Shown here: one piece after another, positions 35,056 to 44,311 of the stretch | Numbering within the stretch: position 1 is the first letter of the stretch | How the letters are laid out: every line of letters begins with the position of its first letter | Assembly: GCF_043235035.1 (NCBI RefSeq) | Contig: NZ_JAZAQF010000022.1 | Span: 1-64,000, forward strand | From: CACIAM-69d sp001698445 | Lineage (GTDB): Bacteria; Cyanobacteriota; Cyanobacteriia; CACIAM-69d | Length of the DNA: 64,000 bases | Direction of reading: 5' to 3' | Program-made: the position numbers and the translations under genes | Notes under the pieces: generated by a model | What the model was told of the DNA's origin: nothing | The model's database searches: none | The model's input: the letters and a program-made list of their open reading frames with translations, nothing else

Positions 35056-35424
35056 GGCAACAAGGGCAGGGTTGTGAAGATGCGGAGTTTGACAAAACGA
35101 TCGGCAAGGCGGGCAATGGCACAAAAACAGCAAGGCCCAGCATCGAGGTCACGGGTTGGGCTTGCCCCTAAAGCGTGGCATATTGCCGAGCCTCTCGCGC
35201 CGTTGAGGATGAATCGCAGAGGGATGAATTTTGCGATCGATTCCCCCCTTTTTTGACATATATCGGGGACATATATCGGGCGTGAGAACACGAACGATCG
35301 CCCCTGGCGCACACCATCCTAATATTGGGAGGAATCTGCTCAACGCCACAGCAGCCCCCACAGTAACCCACCCGCAGCCATTCAAAATAACAGCCATCCA
35401 CCGCAACGGGCCATTCCAAAATCA
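35056..35424. other. Divergent intergenic interval upstream of dxr
   Basis: Holds a 13-bp direct repeat of GACATATATCGGG (35255-35267, 35268-35280). No gene. Promoters of dxr and of the DUF3611 gene should lie here. Confidence 0.5.
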
Positions 35425-36642
35425 ATGAGTTTCAAAGAAATGAGTTTCAAAGAAATGGGTTTAGAAACCGTGAAAGCAATTACTCTTCTGGGTTCCACCG
35501 GCTCGATTGGAACCCAAACCCTGGATATTGTGTCCCAATATCCCGATCGATTCCGGGTGGTGGGTCTGGCGGCGGGCAGCAATGTGACCCTGTTGGCGGA
35601 ACAGGTGCGACAGTTTCGGCCCGAAATTGTGGCGTTGCGGGATGGGAGCAAGCTGGCGGAACTGCAAGAGGCGATCGCAGATTTAGATCCCCAACCCCAA
35701 CTGGTGACCGGAGAAGCGGGCATCGTGGAGGTGGCAGGCTACGGGGATTCGGAGGTGGTGGTCACGGGGATTGTGGGCTGTGCCGGGTTGTTGCCCACGA
35801 TCGCGGCGATCGAAGCGGGGAAAGATATCGCCTTGGCGAATAAGGAAACCCTGATTGCGGGTGGCCCGGTGGTGTTGCCTCTAGTGCAAAAGCATGGGGT
35901 GAAGCTGTTGCCGGCCGATTCTGAACATTCCGCCATTTTTCAATGCCTGCAAGGGGTACCTCAGGGGGGCCTCCGTCGCATTTTGCTGACGGCTTCGGGT
36001 GGGGCCTTCCGGGATTGGCCGGTGGAGCGGCTGGCTCAAGTGACGGTGGCCGATGCGCTGAAGCATCCCAACTGGTCGATGGGCCGCAAGATCACGGTGG
36101 ATTCAGCCACCCTGATGAACAAGGGCTTGGAGGTGATTGAAGCCCATTTCCTGTTTGGGATGGACTATGACGGCATTGATATCGTGATTCATCCCCAAAG
36201 CATTATTCACTCGCTGATTGAGCTGCAAGATACATCGGTGTTGGCTCAGTTGGGTTGGCCAGATATGCGGCTGCCGTTGCTCTATGCCTTGTCTTACCCG
36301 GAGCGGATTTATACGAATTGGGAAACGTTGGATTTGGTGAAGGCGGGCGATTTAACATTCCGTGCGCCCGATCGCGCGAAATATCCCTGCATGGATTTGG
36401 CCTATGCGGCGGGTCGAGCCGGGGGATCCATGCCAGCGGTGTTGAATGCGGCCAATGAGCAGGCGGTGGCCCTGTTCCTGGAGGAAAAGGTGCATTTCCT
36501 GGATATTCCGAAGCTGATTGAAAAGGCTTGCGATCGCCACCGGGCGGACAATCGAACCCAGCCGACCTTGGAAGACATCCTGGAGGCCGATCGCTGGGCC
36601 CGCCAAACGGTGTTGGATTTGCAAACGGCGGCGATCGCCTAA
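35425..36642 (+). CDS. dxr: 1-deoxy-D-xylulose 5-phosphate reductoisomerase
   Basis: 405 residues. NADPH site LLGSTGSIGTQTLDIV near the N-terminus; PADSEHSAIFQCLQG (metal-binding acidic residues); KHPNWSMGRKITVDSATLMN and KGLEVIEAHFLFG. It converts DXP to 2-C-methyl-D-erythritol 4-phosphate, the second step of the MEP pathway that supplies carotenoids, the phytol chain of chlorophyll and quinones. The start shows a 15-bp duplication (ATGAGTTTCAAAGAA twice), giving three in-frame ATGs at 35425, 35440 and 35455. The third makes the more usual length. Confidence 0.97.
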   Translation: MSFKEMSFKEMGLETVKAITLLGSTGSIGTQTLDIVSQYPDRFRVVGLAAGSNVTLLAEQVRQFRPEIVALRDGSKLAELQEAIADLDPQPQLVTGEAGIVEVAGYGDSEVVVTGIVGCAGLLPTIAAIEAGKDIALANKETLIAGGPVVLPLVQKHGVKLLPADSEHSAIFQCLQGVPQGGLRRILLTASGGAFRDWPVERLAQVTVADALKHPNWSMGRKITVDSATLMNKGLEVIEAHFLFGMDYDGIDIVIHPQSIIHSLIELQDTSVLAQLGWPDMRLPLLYALSYPERIYTNWETLDLVKAGDLTFRAPDRAKYPCMDLAYAAGRAGGSMPAVLNAANEQAVALFLEEKVHFLDIPKLIEKACDRHRADNRTQPTLEDILEADRWARQTVLDLQTAAIA

Positions 36643-36783
36643 CCCGCTTTTTTCGGTAATGACTTTCGGTAATTACTTGGGGCGTAATTGGGGCGTAACC
36701 GGAGGGCACACCGCTATGCGCCCCTACCCGGATTGCGATTTGGCATGGAGGATGCACGATTGTGCGCCCACGATGCCGTGCGT

Positions 36784-37626
36784 CTAGGGGCGATAGAGCC
36801 AGAGGGGAACACCGTTGGTGGCCAGCTCAAAGTCCAGGGTGCTGAGGGCCCGATCAACCTGAGGCCCAGCCCAGGGGCCGATCGCCCCCGTTGCCCGGCC
36901 ATCGGAATTCAGCAACCGGGCTAAGGGGGGTTTGCGCTCCTCGATCGTTTGCACCACCACCTTCTCCGGATCCAGCTTGGTCAAGTCTGCCAACCAGCGG
37001 CGGGCATCCTCCTCCGTGCCCAGGCGATCGATTAAGCCCAATTCCTTAGCCTGCTCTCCGGTAAAAATTCGCCCATCGGCAAAGCTGCACACCGTTTCCG
37101 GCGGCAAATTTCGCGATTGGGCCACGGTCTGCACAAACTGGTGATAGCTGTTGTCAATCAGGGATTGCAGGATTTGGCGTTCTTCGTCGCTCATGGGGCG
37201 ATCGAACGCCAGGATGTCCTTATAGGGCCCAGACTTAATCACCTTGAAGGAAACCCCCACCTTATCCAGCAAGGATTCGATGTTGTTGCCTCGGATAATT
37301 ACGCCGATGCTGCCGGTAATAGTGCCGGGGTTCGCCACAATCTGGTGCGCCCCCATGCCAATGTAGACCCCACCGGACGCGGAAATATTGCCAAAACTGG
37401 CCACGATCTTGGTGGTTTCGCCCAATTCCTTCAGAGCGCTGTAGATTTCCTGAGAATCTCCCACCGTACCGCCAGGGCTATCGATCCGCAGCAACAAACC
37501 GGGATATTTGCGCTCTTTCACCACCTTCAGGGCCTTCAGCACCCGTTGACGAGTGCCCCCGGCGATCGCCCCGGAGATTTCAATGCGCGCGAGTTGTTTA
37601 CGAGTATTGGGCTTGAAAGGCCACAT
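36784..37626 (-). CDS. sppA: Signal peptide peptidase SppA (S49 family)
   Basis: 280 residues, the short single-domain form. Catalytic Ser in FGNISASGGVYIGMGAHQIV and the general-base Lys in KSGPYKDILAFDRPM. Also LLRIDSPGGTVGDSQEIYSA and NPGTITGSIGVI, typical of S49. The N-terminus is not hydrophobic enough to be a clear membrane anchor. In cyanobacteria SppA homologues have been linked to phycobilisome or thylakoid protein turnover; this is not certain for the short form. It is convergent with dxr. Confidence 0.9.
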   Translation of the reverse strand: MWPFKPNTRKQLARIEISGAIAGGTRQRVLKALKVVKERKYPGLLLRIDSPGGTVGDSQEIYSALKELGETTKIVASFGNISASGGVYIGMGAHQIVANPGTITGSIGVIIRGNNIESLLDKVGVSFKVIKSGPYKDILAFDRPMSDEERQILQSLIDNSYHQFVQTVAQSRNLPPETVCSFADGRIFTGEQAKELGLIDRLGTEEDARRWLADLTKLDPEKVVVQTIEERKPPLARLLNSDGRATGAIGPWAGPQVDRALSTLDFELATNGVPLWLYRP

Positions 37627-37719
37627 GGGAATTGCCGTCTCGACACCAAAGGAGTGGATACAATTCTAGGGTTTAGTTAATATTTCTTAAAGTTATTGAT
37701 CAAGTAATTGATCCCAGCC

Positions 37720-38796
37720 ATGACCGCCCAACCCGTCAATCCCCAATCATCGCTGCAATCCTGGTGGGGGTGGCTGCTGCTAATTTCACCCTTTTTCTTT
37801 TGGGGCACAGCCATGGTGGCCATGAAAGGCACCCTTGACCACACCAGCCCCTTTTTCTTGGCAGGGTTGCGGCTGGTGCCAGCGGGATTGTTGATTTTGG
37901 GGGTGGCGGCCCTGACCGATCGCCTCAAACCCATAAGCTGGATCGGGTGGGCCTGGGTGGCGGCCTTTGCCCTGGTGGATGGGGCCCTGTTCCAAGGCTT
38001 TTTGGCCCAAGGGCTGGCTCGCACGGGAGCTGGGTTAGGCTCCGTGACCATTGACTCACAGCCCCTGGCGGTGGCCCTGATGGCCCGCTGGCTCTATCGG
38101 GAGCAAATCGGGCCCTTCGGTTGGTTGGGGCTGCTGCTGGGGGTGGTGGGCATTGCCGGTGTAGGGCTGCCCGATGAATGGGTTTTGCAGTTGTTGAACG
38201 GCACGGCCTGGCAAGCGCTCTGGCAAAACGGGGCGATTGGCTGGAATTCCGGGGCGATCGGGCAGGGGCTAGCGGCCTTGTTGAATAACCTCTGGGGCAG
38301 TGGCTTTTGGTGGATGCTGTTGGCGGCCCTGTCCATGGCGATCGGGACGGTGATGGTGCGGCCGATGAGTCAGTATGTGGATCCGGTGGTGGCCACGGGT
38401 TGGCACATGGTCTTTGGCGGAATGCCCCTGTTTGGGCTGTCGGCAGCATTTGAGGTGAACCAATGGCAAAGCTTGACCCTGGCCGATTGGGGGTCGATCG
38501 GCTATTCCACCCTCTTTGGCAGCGCGGTTTCCTATGGGGTCTTTTTCTTTTTTGCCTCCAAGGGCAACCTAACCAGCCTCAGCGCTTTGACCTTTCTCAC
38601 GCCGGTGTTTGCCCTCCTGTTTGGCAATTGGTTTTTGGGGGAAGTGCTCAGCACGGTGCAAACGGCGAGTGTTTTGCTGACGCTGGTTAGCATCTACCTG
38701 GTGAATCAGCGGGCGGTGATTGCCCAGAAGTTGCGATCAATCCATCCCAAGTTGGCTCCCATCCCGATCGAGGTGTCGTCCAAAGAGTCCCCTTGA
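37720..38796 (+). CDS. EamA/DMT family transporter
   Basis: 358 residues from ATG at 37720. Ten hydrophobic segments in two EamA repeats: the first begins WGWLLLISPFFFWGTAMVAM and the second WWMLLAALSMAIGTVMVRPM. A spacer of about 40 residues between the halves (LLNGTAWQALWQNGAIGWNS) is longer than usual. The DMT superfamily exports or takes up metabolites such as amino acids. Substrate unknown. It diverges from sppA with 94 bp between. Confidence 0.82.
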   Translation: MTAQPVNPQSSLQSWWGWLLLISPFFFWGTAMVAMKGTLDHTSPFFLAGLRLVPAGLLILGVAALTDRLKPISWIGWAWVAAFALVDGALFQGFLAQGLARTGAGLGSVTIDSQPLAVALMARWLYREQIGPFGWLGLLLGVVGIAGVGLPDEWVLQLLNGTAWQALWQNGAIGWNSGAIGQGLAALLNNLWGSGFWWMLLAALSMAIGTVMVRPMSQYVDPVVATGWHMVFGGMPLFGLSAAFEVNQWQSLTLADWGSIGYSTLFGSAVSYGVFFFFASKGNLTSLSALTFLTPVFALLFGNWFLGEVLSTVQTASVLLTLVSIYLVNQRAVIAQKLRSIHPKLAPIPIEVSSKESP

Positions 38797-38826
38797 TCGA
38801 CTCGAATCAACAAGAATCTCAGAACC

Positions 38827-38943
38827 TACAGCCTTTACCTAGAACGATTGGTACGCCATATTGCAGATGCGAGGGAGCAATTATGAGGTGGGCAGTGCTC
38901 ACCCTACGAGCGATTGTACTTAGTAAGCAAGGTAAAGGCTGTA
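38827..38943. mobile_element. 117-bp inverted-repeat element (TA borders)
   Basis: TACAGCCTTTACCT (38827-38840) is perfectly inverted at 38930-38943. The ends start and finish with TA, as in Tc1/IS630-type MITEs. The middle contains GGTGGGCAGTGCTCACC, a small palindrome-like word common in cyanobacterial interspersed repeats. No gene. It occupies most of the 358-bp gap before the secreted protein gene. Confidence 0.65.
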
Positions 38944-39154
38944 AGAATTCAAGCAAGAATCCAAGCATTCAGGAAAATCAACGCCACGAATGGGCAAGGC
39001 ATAGCGAGCCACCGGAACCGCCAACCGTTCCTTGAAGTCGGTTGCTATGGTGGAAACGGGTTTCAGAGTCGTGCCCATCCCCGCCGTTGAGATCAAAATC
39101 TCGCGCCCTGACTTCAAATCATTCCAATTAAAATTTCACACCAGGAAACACACC

Positions 39155-40129
39155 ATGGCTCGATCGCGCTGGCAAGGACGTGCGCTGGGATTGTTGATGG
39201 CGATCGCGCCGATCACCGCTCCCGCCGCCTGGGCAAACACCCCCGCCGCCCCAGAGAGCACCGGCTCCGCTCGCTCGGAAATGACGCTGCAAACACAAAT
39301 TGCCCCACCGCAAATCACCCTGCTAGAAACGGGTCAGGGCGATCGGCAATCCTTGCGATTGCGCCTTCAACAGGGCGATCAGCAGCGATCGTTATTGGTA
39401 ATGAAAAGCCAAATGCAACTGACCCTGGCGGGCCAACAGCCGATGCCGATGCCCGTGCCGGAAATGCGCCTGCTGACGGAAATCACCATCAATCAGGTGG
39501 CCACCGATGGCCAAGTGAGCTACACCCTGCGCTATCCCAAGATCGAAATGATTGCGCCGCCGGAAATGTCCTTCGTGCAGCAGGCCATGGACAGCACCGC
39601 CCGAGAACTGGAGCGAATTCAAATTCAGGTGGAGGGGGACGATCGGGGGAAACTGTCGAAGGTGAATGTGCTGGCGGACGGCGAGCTTTCGGCCCCTTTG
39701 CAGGCCAGCCTCGGCCAAATGACCGAATCGATTCGCAACAGCAACATCGAATTTCCCGCCGAGCCGATCGGGGTTGGAGGGCGCTGGCAAAGTGTCACGG
39801 AAATTGAATCCGGGGGGCTGCGAATTCAGCAGCGAGCGGTTTATCAGGTGGTGGAAATCACGCCCGATCGGGTGGTGTTGAGCGTGACCGCTGAACAGAC
39901 GGCTCCACCCCAAAAGCTCACCATTCCCGGCCTGGCCCCGGAGCAAGCCCCTTCCCTACGGTCGTATCAGGCCAATGGTTCGGGTCAAATTCAGATGAAC
40001 TTCAACCGTGTGGTTCCCACCCAATCGAATTTGTCCCTGAAGGTGCGATCGGAAATGGAAGGGTTACCCGGCGTGGGCACGGCCCTGATGACCGGTAACT
40101 TAGAAATGACCCTGGAGCCGCAACCATAG
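39155..40129 (+). CDS. Secreted protein, unknown
   Basis: 324 residues from ATG at 39155 (AGGAAA 8 bases before). The N-terminus MARSRWQGRALGLLMAIAPI followed by TAPAAWANTP is a clear signal peptide with an AWA cleavage motif. The mature part is beta-rich, with RQSLRLRLQQGDQQRSLLVM, QLTLAGQQPMPMPVPEMRLL and repeated IQIQVEGDD-like strands. It resembles DUF6263-like periplasmic beta-sandwich proteins; this is not certain. No lipobox is present. It stands 56 bp before the membrane-protein/GT39 pair. Confidence 0.7.
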   Translation: MARSRWQGRALGLLMAIAPITAPAAWANTPAAPESTGSARSEMTLQTQIAPPQITLLETGQGDRQSLRLRLQQGDQQRSLLVMKSQMQLTLAGQQPMPMPVPEMRLLTEITINQVATDGQVSYTLRYPKIEMIAPPEMSFVQQAMDSTARELERIQIQVEGDDRGKLSKVNVLADGELSAPLQASLGQMTESIRNSNIEFPAEPIGVGGRWQSVTEIESGGLRIQQRAVYQVVEITPDRVVLSVTAEQTAPPQKLTIPGLAPEQAPSLRSYQANGSGQIQMNFNRVVPTQSNLSLKVRSEMEGLPGVGTALMTGNLEMTLEPQP

Positions 40130-40184
40130 CGCACTTGCCTATAATTGGGGCCCCTCTCTGGTCGCGATCGGGCGATGTGCGGTA

Positions 40185-40946
40185 ATGGAGTTGAAAGTTG
40201 CCCTGTCGGCGCGGCGGGTGCTGGGTTGGTTGCTGGTCGCGGTGGTGCTGTTGACCCTGGCGGGAACGGCGGTGCAGGTGGCGAAATATGCCTTTGGCTA
40301 TCGCGAAGGCTGGACAAGGCTGTTTAACCTCGATCGGGAATACAACCTGCCCTCGTTGTTTTCCACGGGTTTATTGGGGAGCTGTGCTCTGTTGCTCCGG
40401 GCGATCGGCCAGCGAGCGGCCGCCTTGGGCGATCGCTGGGCCCCCTCCTGGCGGCTGTTGGGTGGCATTTTCACCTTTTTGGCCCTGGATGAGTGGTTCA
40501 GTATCCATGAAATTTTGATCTTGCCCAATTTGGCGAAATGGGCAGGGTTGCCGGGCTTTTTGAAGCAAATTTGGGTGATTCCGGCGGCGATCGCCGTGGG
40601 TTGGGGGGCTTGGCGATTTTGGCCCTTTTGGCGACAGCTCCCCCCCAAGTTACGCGGTCGATCGCTGTTGGCGGGCTGTTTGTATGTTTCTGGGGCGTTG
40701 CTGATGGAGATGGTGGGCGGAGCCTATTCCGCCGATCAGGGGCAACAAAACCTGACCTATGCCCTACTGACGGTGGTGGAAGAGGTGGCGGAAATGCTGG
40801 GAACCACCCTGTTTTTGTGGGCGCTGTTGGTGCATTTGGGATCCTGGTCGGGGAAATTTTCCTTGGTGCTCGATTTGGGCGATCGAAACTTGAGCGATCG
40901 AAACTTGAGCGATCGACGGGATCCCCAGGATCCTCAGCAGCCATGA
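40185..40946 (+). CDS. Polytopic membrane protein, unknown
   Basis: 253 residues. Hydrophobic segments at about 12-32, 62-78, 98-112, 132-155 and 165-180, and a final one near 205-222. The segment FLALDEWFSIHEILILPNLA is notable for charged residues between helices. The C-terminus ends in repeats GDRNLSDRNLSDRRDP produced by a 15-bp GCGATCGAAACTTGA duplication (40879-40908), so the tail may be strain-variable. It overlaps the next gene by 4 bp (ATGA), so the two proteins are probably made together. Confidence 0.7.
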   Translation: MELKVALSARRVLGWLLVAVVLLTLAGTAVQVAKYAFGYREGWTRLFNLDREYNLPSLFSTGLLGSCALLLRAIGQRAAALGDRWAPSWRLLGGIFTFLALDEWFSIHEILILPNLAKWAGLPGFLKQIWVIPAAIAVGWGAWRFWPFWRQLPPKLRGRSLLAGCLYVSGALLMEMVGGAYSADQGQQNLTYALLTVVEEVAEMLGTTLFLWALLVHLGSWSGKFSLVLDLGDRNLSDRNLSDRRDPQDPQQP

Positions 40947-42790
40947 TTGGCAAATGGCGCGGCCCGCAAGGCTCCTCAACCATGCTCGGGGCGATCGGGC
41001 AGGTTGCTTTTTGGCGATCGGGTTGGGCCGTCCTGGGATGGACATTGCTGGGGGCCCTGGTGCGGTTTTGGAATTTGGGGGGCAAACCGCCATCCAGCAT
41101 TGAAGTGGCCTCGATCGGGTTCGGGCTGGGCAACGGGTTTGATCATTTGCCGCTCGATCGGCTGGTCAGCTTGGCGGAACTCTTGGAACCCTTGCGAGTG
41201 CAACCCACCGTGGGGCTGGGTGAAACGATCGCCCGTTTAGCGGCCCAAAGCACCCATCCGCCCCTCTTTTTTGGGTTGATGCATGGCTGGCTGAGGGCGC
41301 TCACCCCGGCAGGTGGTTTGGTGGACTTGGCCACGGCTCGATCGCTCAGTGCCCTGTTGGGTTGTGTGGCAATTCCCGCCGGATTCTGGCTTGCCCAATG
41401 GCTGGCGGGTCACCTGGCTCCCCCCCAAGACGGCGCAGCGACCCCACAGCCCACCGATCGGCCTGTGGCGGCCCTTTGGATGGCCCACGGGGTGGCGGCC
41501 CTGTTAGCCCTGTCGCCCTATGGGGTGGCCATGGCCCAAGAGGCCCGACACTACACCCTGGCGATTCTATGGGCGATCGGCACTTGGGCCGCCACCTTCG
41601 GAGCCGTTCATCGGTTGCATCAGGGGCGATCGCCCGGTTGGGGCTTGGGAATTACCTGGGTGCTGGGGAATGGCCTCAGCCTGGCCACTCACTATTTTTG
41701 TCTGTTGGGGATTGCGGCCCAGGGGCTGGCGATCGGCTGGTTAGCTTGGAGCCAAGGGCAATCGCAGGGGTGGTCAATCCTTCGGGGGCGGCCCTGGCGC
41801 GTAATGGGGGTGATTGCGCTGGCCCAAATCGCCCTGGCGGCCGCTTGGTTGCCGGCCATGGCGGGAGCCTCCGAAAGTGAACTCACCGCTTGGATTCGAG
41901 AGGATCTGAGTCCGGCGGAATGGTTCTTGCCGCCCCTGCGGTTGCTGGCTTGGTTGGCAACCATGGTGGTGTTGCTGCCGGTGGAACAGCAGCCCCTGCC
42001 GGTGATCCTGGGCAGCGCGATCGCCCTGTTGGCCGTTCTGGGATTGCTGCTGCGGATGATCGGGCCCATTTGGCGATCGGGTTTGGCCCGTCCTGCGCCG
42101 CTGTGGTGGGCAATCAGCATTGGGATCGTGGGGCCGTTGGTGCTCATGCTGCTGTCGATTTACAGTGATCGGGGTGACCTCAGCGTCGCTCCCCGATACC
42201 AGTTTGTGCATTTCCCGCTGGTGGTTTTGGGGGTGGGGTTGGCCCTGGGTCAGCGATCGACCGATCGCGCTCCCCTTTCGATCGGGCGGTGGCAGGGGTC
42301 GGGGCGATCAGCGATGGTCGCGATCCTGGTCGTCAGTCTGTTGGGGAGCTTGGCGGTGGCCAACAATTGGGGCTTTTTGAAGTCGCGGCAGGTCGATCGC
42401 CTGTGGGAGCAGATCGAAGGGCGATCGACCCATACCCCCTTGCTCGTCAGTCACATTGAAACCTATGCCGAAATTCGCGGCACGGTGGCGATCGCCTACG
42501 AGTGGCAACGACGACAAGCGCCACCAACCCATCAGCGCCCGGCCCAGTCCTCGAATTCGCCCCAATTCGCCCCGCAATTTTTAATGCTGCAAGAGGCGAG
42601 CGATCGGGCCGATGCCCAATCACCCTTAGCCCAAGTGATTCAGCAGCAGGCCCGCCCCTTTGACCTATGGACAGTTGACCTGTCGCCCGCCTTGGACTTG
42701 GAAGCCTATGGGTGCGAGCGAGCGAAGGAACGCCGCCGACCCACGGGCTATCGTTTACGCCACTACCAATGCACCGAAGCGGCTTCTTGA
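40943..42790 (+). CDS. Membrane glycosyltransferase, GT39/ArnT-like
   Basis: 615 residues. Its ATG (40943) overlaps the stop of the previous gene; the open frame extends further upstream in the wrong context. The first helix is followed by a large loop with SIEVASIGFG, where family members have an acidic (D/E) residue for catalysis, then STHPPLFFGLMHGWLR. At least ten hydrophobic segments lie between 15 and 470. A late soluble part (about 490-615) faces outward. The pattern is that of polyprenyl-phosphate-sugar-dependent glycosyltransferases of the PMT/ArnT superfamily. Acceptor unknown. Confidence 0.78.
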   Translation: MIGKWRGPQGSSTMLGAIGQVAFWRSGWAVLGWTLLGALVRFWNLGGKPPSSIEVASIGFGLGNGFDHLPLDRLVSLAELLEPLRVQPTVGLGETIARLAAQSTHPPLFFGLMHGWLRALTPAGGLVDLATARSLSALLGCVAIPAGFWLAQWLAGHLAPPQDGAATPQPTDRPVAALWMAHGVAALLALSPYGVAMAQEARHYTLAILWAIGTWAATFGAVHRLHQGRSPGWGLGITWVLGNGLSLATHYFCLLGIAAQGLAIGWLAWSQGQSQGWSILRGRPWRVMGVIALAQIALAAAWLPAMAGASESELTAWIREDLSPAEWFLPPLRLLAWLATMVVLLPVEQQPLPVILGSAIALLAVLGLLLRMIGPIWRSGLARPAPLWWAISIGIVGPLVLMLLSIYSDRGDLSVAPRYQFVHFPLVVLGVGLALGQRSTDRAPLSIGRWQGSGRSAMVAILVVSLLGSLAVANNWGFLKSRQVDRLWEQIEGRSTHTPLLVSHIETYAEIRGTVAIAYEWQRRQAPPTHQRPAQSSNSPQFAPQFLMLQEASDRADAQSPLAQVIQQQARPFDLWTVDLSPALDLEAYGCERAKERRRPTGYRLRHYQCTEAAS

Positions 42791-42900
42791 TTTACCCTTT
42801 AGCCCCAATGATGCCGATCGGGTGAACGGGGGCGATCGACCCGGCCAGCATTTGACCATCAGTTGGCCATCAGGCTGGATGGGGGTTTTCAAGCGGCAAC

Positions 42901-44079
42901 CTAGGCGCGATCGGGCTTGGCGAAGGCACGGAAGTAGAGCGATTTTGCCAACTCTTTGATCGGAAAGAGCAGATAGGTCAAGGGATTGATCGTCACGATG
43001 ATGTTGCGCACATCCCGTTCCGCCAGGGCCACGATCGCCCGTGCAACCCACCCCGCCGACATAATCCCGATCGGGTTGAGATCGCTCTTGAACGGGCCAA
43101 GAATCAGCTTCCGCACCACACAGGGCGCATCCAAGCGCCGCAGGGTGATCAAATCCCCGATCGCCCGTTTCGATAGCTCATACAGGGGGCTAAACGCCGG
43201 GTTCACTTCCGCCTCGGAGGTGTTGACCCAAACTTCCTTCAGGGCCCGGTGTTCCGATTTGGTGACCGTCTCAAAAAATAGCTCCATCAACCGCCAAGCC
43301 GACAGAGTGTTCACCTCCAGCGCTTGGGCCACGGCCGCCGCCGAGCGATCGCCCTGATTCACCCCATGGTTAATGATCAAAATATCCACATTGGCCAGGG
43401 TTTCGCGCAGGGCCGCCTCTTCGCCCGATCGCCAAGTGACCACCCGCACATTGCCCTCAAAGGTGGTTCCTTCGCGCGTTGTCAGGGCCACCAACCTCGC
43501 CCCTCGGCGTTGCAACACGGCAATCAGGGCCCGGCCCATGCTGCCCGATGCCCCGGTAATCGCGATTGTTTTGCCCTTCAGGGACAGGGCTGTGCCCAGC
43601 AGCTTATCCACCAACGTCAAAGACCCACAGTAATAGGCATTGCCCGAATCAAAATGGTGTCGCCAATGGTAGGTGCGATTCACCGTCCAGACGGAGGGGT
43701 TGCTATCCAGGTCGCCCGCCTTGTGGGTTAGGTCGGTTTCCATCAGGTAGCCACGAGATCGGGCGATCGCCGTGGCCAAAAAGCCCAGGGAATAAATGCA
43801 ACCAAGCCACATTCCCCACTGACCTGACACCGCCGCCGTCAGCCCCACCACCGAAGCCATGGTGGCCGCTTCGGGCGCATCGTTGGCCAATTGAGCTTTG
43901 TAATAGGTATCAAGGCTGCTGATGGTTAGGTCACGGCGATAGACCTTGTGGTGCATGTTGTGGGCCCGTTGGAGCGGTTCCCAATAGTGGCCGGCCACAT
44001 GATAAAAATCGCGCACGATTTCGGCCAGGACGATCGAGCCGATCGCCCAACTCAGTTGTACGAATCCCTCTGCGTTCAT
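42901..44079 (-). CDS. Bifunctional sterol-desaturase-like / short-chain dehydrogenase
   Basis: 392 residues with two parts. The N-terminal part (1-165) carries His motifs of membrane di-iron hydroxylases (HVAGH, HNMHH, TYHWRHHF). The C-terminal part (170-350) is an SDR: LKGKTIAITGASGSMGRALI (NAD(P)-binding TGxxxxxG), NHG, and YELSK with the catalytic Tyr-x3-Lys. Such desaturase-SDR fusions occur across cyanobacteria. The substrate (lipid, carotenoid or aldehyde) is unknown. A final hydrophobic segment (INPLTYLLFPIKELAKSLYF) may bind the membrane. Confidence 0.85.
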   Translation of the reverse strand: MNAEGFVQLSWAIGSIVLAEIVRDFYHVAGHYWEPLQRAHNMHHKVYRRDLTISSLDTYYKAQLANDAPEAATMASVVGLTAAVSGQWGMWLGCIYSLGFLATAIARSRGYLMETDLTHKAGDLDSNPSVWTVNRTYHWRHHFDSGNAYYCGSLTLVDKLLGTALSLKGKTIAITGASGSMGRALIAVLQRRGARLVALTTREGTTFEGNVRVVTWRSGEEAALRETLANVDILIINHGVNQGDRSAAAVAQALEVNTLSAWRLMELFFETVTKSEHRALKEVWVNTSEAEVNPAFSPLYELSKRAIGDLITLRRLDAPCVVRKLILGPFKSDLNPIGIMSAGWVARAIVALAERDVRNIIVTINPLTYLLFPIKELAKSLYFRAFAKPDRA

Positions 44080-44311
44080 GATTTGGTTCTACTTAGCCCA
44101 GCTACAGATGCTCAAAACGGTTCAAAGTTGAATTGCCATGGGATCAGGTTCAACCTGGCGATCGATTGCCCAGAATTGGGAAAGACTCGATCGCCCAGTT
44201 CGCGGGGCTAGGATGCAGTTTGTTGAATTGAGTTGAATTGAGCTGAATTGAATTGAACTGAATTGCACCAATCGTCAATCAGCCCAAGCATCAATCAGCT
44301 AAAGACAATGG

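Noticed and set aside
40538..40942. 135-codon extension before the GT39-like gene
   Set aside because: It overlaps the preceding membrane protein in another frame and is Gly/Arg-rich; the ATG at 40943 fits a normal ATGA overlap.
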